A DNA stretch of 8,175 nt from Ruminococcaceae bacterium UBA2806 (GTDB lineage: Bacteria; Bacillota; Clostridia; Oscillospirales; Acutalibacteraceae), in contig DEHG01000087.1 in assembly GCA_002351795.1 (NCBI GenBank), positions 14,863-23,037 on the forward strand, in the 5' to 3' direction. Positions 6,014 through 8,175 of the stretch are shown piece after piece (the stretch's first letter is position 1; each line of letters opens with the position of its first letter). The notes beneath the pieces were generated by a model that was not told the origin of the DNA, searched no databases, and was given only the letters and a program-made list of their open reading frames with translations. The position numbers and the translations under genes are program-made.

Positions 6014-6092
6014 AGGGGGCATTCAGAATGACCTCTTTGTCAGACTTTGAGCTTGTAAATGGCTTTGGGCTAAAAAGAAGGAGTGAGGCAGT

Positions 6093-6551
6093 ATGAAGAT
6101 GAGCGATCTTGTCGCCCAGTATATCATACGGATGCTGGATGAAAGTCACGGTAACTGCGAGATCAGACGCAATGAGCTTGCAAATGCGCTTGGCTGCGTA
6201 CCGAGCCAGATCAATTATGTCATCACCTCACGTTTTACCCCCGAGCAGGGATACATTGTCGAAAGCAGAAGGGGCGGCGGAGGTTATGTAAGGATAATCC
6301 GTGTGGAAACAGATAAAAGAGTGGCGATGATGCATATAGTAAATTCTGTCGGAGACAGCGTTTCGGCTGCTGCGGCAGGAGCAATACTCGGTAATCTTGT
6401 GGAAAGGGAAATGATAAGCGAATATGATTACGCAATGATAGCGGCAGCCCTTTCGGATAAGGCTTATGCCTGCATACCGCAGGAAAACAGAGATCAGCTC
6501 AGAGCCGCTATACTGAAAAATATGCTTATAACTCATGTAATGCTTAGATAA
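6093..6551 (+). CDS. ctsR: CtsR, class III heat-shock transcriptional repressor
   Basis: 152 residues, the usual CtsR length. CtsR is a cytosolic dimer that represses clp protease and its own operon at normal temperature and releases DNA on heat shock. Residues about 4-70 form the winged helix-turn-helix: EIRRNELAN, then VPSQINYVI (36-44) as recognition region, RFTPEQGY and the glycine-rich wing RRGGGGY (59-65), which in Bacillus-type CtsR is the intrinsic heat sensor and contains the arginine targeted by McsB. The C-terminal helical half (about 80-150) is the dimerisation and Clp-interaction part. AAGGAG (6078-6083) lies 9 nt before this ATG. A second ATG two codons in is an alternative. The first gene of the operon, it lies behind five CtsR heptads, so autoregulation is expected. 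All hallmark residues are intact. Confidence 0.96.
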   Translation: MKMSDLVAQYIIRMLDESHGNCEIRRNELANALGCVPSQINYVITSRFTPEQGYIVESRRGGGGYVRIIRVETDKRVAMMHIVNSVGDSVSAAAAGAILGNLVEREMISEYDYAMIAAALSDKAYACIPQENRDQLRAAILKNMLITHVMLR

Positions 6552-6571
6552 AAAAGAACGGAGGAATTATT

Positions 6572-7078
6572 ATGTTATGTCAATCATGCGAAAAAAGACA
6601 GGCGTCTACACACATCAAAACTATTTTAAACGGTGAATTAAAAGAATTCAACCTTTGCAGCGACTGTGCCGCAAAGCTTGGATATGGTTCATTCTTTACT
6701 AATTTCGGCTTTGATATCGACAAGCTTTTCGGCAGCTTCATGGATATTCCAAGCCCCCAGAGGAAGGCAAAGCGCTGTCAGTTCTGCGGGTCAAGCTTTG
6801 AGGAAATTGCAAAATCGGGCAAGGTGGGCTGCGCCCATTGCTATGAGGAATTTTATGAGGAGCTTCTTCCTTCTATACAGCGTATCCACGGAAGAACAAA
6901 TCATACGGGAAAGCTTGCAAGAAGTGCAGGAACAGAGGTCAAGGTCAAAAATGAGATCGCTAAATGCAAGGCGGAGCTTGAACAGGCTATTAAAACTCAG
7001 GAGTTTGAAAAGGCTGCGGAGCTTCGTGACAAGATAAAAGAGCTTGAAAAAAATATCACTGAAAGTGAAAATGCATAA
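6572..7078 (+). CDS. mcsA: McsA, zinc-binding activator of the arginine kinase McsB
   Basis: 168 residues, close to the family norm. McsA binds and activates McsB, and so controls arginine phosphorylation and CtsR release. Four CxxC pairs are present: Cys3/Cys6, Cys29/Cys32, Cys69/Cys72 and Cys87/Cys90, matching two zinc-binding modules. The C-terminal part (about 128-162, with QEFEKAAELRDKIKELE) is a UVR domain, a helical hairpin shared with UvrB/UvrC and used for partner contacts. GGAGG (6560-6564) lies 7 nt before the ATG. It is 20 nt after ctsR and 12 nt before the chosen mcsB start, in the canonical ctsR-mcsA-mcsB order. Nothing appears damaged. Confidence 0.95.
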   Translation: MLCQSCEKRQASTHIKTILNGELKEFNLCSDCAAKLGYGSFFTNFGFDIDKLFGSFMDIPSPQRKAKRCQFCGSSFEEIAKSGKVGCAHCYEEFYEELLPSIQRIHGRTNHTGKLARSAGTEVKVKNEIAKCKAELEQAIKTQEFEKAAELRDKIKELEKNITESENA

Positions 7079-7090
7079 GGGGTGAGAATT

Positions 7091-8155
7091 ATGAGTGAAA
7101 ATGCTACTGTAAACGAGAGAAAAGATATCAGTGATGTTGTTATCAGCACAAGGATAAGATTTGCAAGAAACCTGCGTGATTATCCGTTCCCGTGCAGATT
7201 AAGTGAGGATTCAAAAAGACGTGTTGCCGCAACTGTACGCAATGCTGCCCTCGGAGGGAGTCATGCTATATCGGGCAGGTTCCGCTATATCCAGATGTCC
7301 GAGCTTACACAGGAAGAGGCTGTATCTTTAGTTGAAAGACATCTTGTAAGCCCTGAATTTATTTCCGACAGACAGGGCAGAGGGCTTCTTCTGCTTGATG
7401 ATGAATCGGTAAGCATTATGATAAACGAGGAGGATCATATCCGCATACAGGTCATTCGTCCGAATATGGATCTTGACGGAGCATATGATCTTGCAGATAA
7501 GATTGATACCCTTTTTGATGAGCAGCTTAATTTTGCATTCAATGATAAACTGGGATATCTTACACAGTGTCCGACAAATATCGGTACGGGCATGAGGGCG
7601 TCCCTTATGCTTCATCTTCCTGCATTGAAGGAAAGCGGAGCAATGGGAAAGATAAGCGCATCTCTTTCAAAATTAGGTCTTGTGATAAGAGGTATGTACG
7701 GCGAGGGCACTGACCCCAAGGGAGCCGTATATCAGCTTTCAAATCAGGTAACTCTCGGCATTTCCGAAAAAGAAGCGCTCAATAATCTAAGGGATATAGC
7801 AATGCAGCTTATTACACAGGAAAGAGCGGCAAGAAAGGCTATGTCTGAAAACATTACAGTTCTTGACACGGTATATCGTGCATTCGGTACGCTTAAATAT
7901 GCAAAGCTTCTGAGCAATGATGAATGTATGAAGCTGCTTTCCTACCTCAGATTCGGAGTTGAGATGGGAATATTTGAGAATATAGATTTCGACACCATAA
8001 ACCACCTTATGATCGAAGTCCAGCCTGCAACTCTTATGAAAAATGTAGGCAAGAAGCTTTCGCCGCAGGAGAGGGACTGCATCCGTGCGGAGGTCGTCCG
8101 TACAGCGCTGCTCAGGAAGCAGGTTCCTGCAAACCGTCGTCTTGGAGGGGAATAG
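7091..8155 (+). CDS. mcsB: McsB, protein-arginine kinase
   Basis: 354 residues from the ATG at 7091. The frame also has a GTG at 7082, but that overlaps the GGGGTG ribosome binding site 6 nt before the ATG. McsB transfers phosphate from ATP to arginine side chains. The phosphoarginine mark targets proteins to ClpCP and inactivates CtsR. Phosphagen-kinase-type features are intact: STRIRFARN nucleotide-binding segment (19-27), NEEDHIRIQ (112-120) with catalytic glutamates, CPTNIGTGMRAS (160-171) with the active-site Cys160, and RGMYGEG/YQLSNQ near 200-220. The C-terminal QERDCIRAE carries the Arg-Asp pair (328-329) that corresponds to the allosteric phosphoarginine-binding site of Bacillus McsB. 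It lacks the guanidino-substrate specificity region of creatine and arginine kinases, as expected. clpC normally follows but is outside the window. A repeat starts at the stop codon. Confidence 0.96.
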   Translation: MSENATVNERKDISDVVISTRIRFARNLRDYPFPCRLSEDSKRRVAATVRNAALGGSHAISGRFRYIQMSELTQEEAVSLVERHLVSPEFISDRQGRGLLLLDDESVSIMINEEDHIRIQVIRPNMDLDGAYDLADKIDTLFDEQLNFAFNDKLGYLTQCPTNIGTGMRASLMLHLPALKESGAMGKISASLSKLGLVIRGMYGEGTDPKGAVYQLSNQVTLGISEKEALNNLRDIAMQLITQERAARKAMSENITVLDTVYRAFGTLKYAKLLSNDECMKLLSYLRFGVEMGIFENIDFDTINHLMIEVQPATLMKNVGKKLSPQERDCIRAEVVRTALLRKQVPANRRLGGE

Positions 8156-8175
8156 TGATTAGTGTTCAGTGATTA
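8153..8175 (+). repeat. Second copy of the 7-bp repeat, cut by the window edge
   Basis: TAGTGAT, TAGTGTT, CAGTGAT and TA run to the end of the window. The first unit's TAG is the mcsB stop codon. It belongs to the same family as the block at 5811-5852, and its 8156-8169 segment is complementary to 5885-5898 at 13 of 14 positions. Its full length is not visible. Confidence 0.7.

Larger units (their letters stand above)
5787..6092 (+). other. Long repeat-bearing leader of ctsR
   Basis: About 300 nt separate the predicted transcription start from the ctsR ATG. No supportable gene lies in it. It carries the 7-bp repeat block, its complementary partner and the large inverted repeat listed separately. 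The last 60 bases contain only the ribosome binding site AAGGAG (6078-6083). I recognise no riboswitch or T-box motif. Confidence 0.65.

Noticed and set aside
6228..6536. - strand frame inside ctsR
   Set aside because: It is antisense to an unambiguous CtsR gene and lacks any supporting signal.
7082..7090. GTG start for mcsB
   Set aside because: It is part of the GGGGTG ribosome binding site serving the ATG at 7091, and McsB proteins do not need the extra residues.

Overview
The window looks like a chromosomal segment of a low-to-moderate GC Gram-positive anaerobe of class Clostridia, probably Ruminococcus or a close relative. The evidence is the ctsR-mcsA-mcsB heat-shock operon with CtsR operators, strong AGGAG-type ribosome binding sites throughout, and exported proteins carrying sortase-type C-terminal anchors. 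The genus is an inference.

Left half (132-5080, + strand): a compact four-gene cell-surface cassette. It encodes a 1130-residue exported protein (helical N-terminal part, beta-rich centre, GLUG-like Gly/Asn repeats, C-terminal SVQTGE anchor), a 170-residue protein with an N-terminal membrane anchor and an outer beta domain, a 206-residue secreted beta-rich protein with a VDFG motif, and a 117-residue Ser/Asp-rich protein with a PVATGD anchor. The first two genes overlap by 8 nt and the others are 30-46 nt apart, so one transcript is likely. The layout suggests an envelope-anchored surface structure or adhesin complex. No gene here can be given an established name.

Middle (5081-6092): a scar and a regulatory region. 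A 5' fragment of a two-helix potassium-channel-like gene (+ strand) runs directly into a 5' fragment of a ClC-type chloride channel gene (- strand). The two meet within a few bases of 5234, as if a deletion removed the 3' ends of two convergent genes. Next come a - strand extended -10 promoter for the ClC remnant, two A/T-rich terminator-like hairpins, and a strong sigma-A promoter embedded in five CtsR heptads with a 16-bp phase. A leader of about 300 nt follows. It carries six tandem 7-bp TAGTGGT-type units and a large imperfect inverted repeat.

Right half (6093-8155, + strand): ctsR, mcsA and mcsB in the order usual for Firmicutes, with gaps of 20 and 12 nt. CtsR represses the operon, and McsB with its activator McsA is the protein-arginine kinase that marks proteins for ClpCP. 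clpC is expected next but lies beyond the window. The 7-bp repeat family reappears exactly at the mcsB stop codon, so related repeats flank the ctsR-mcsB block.
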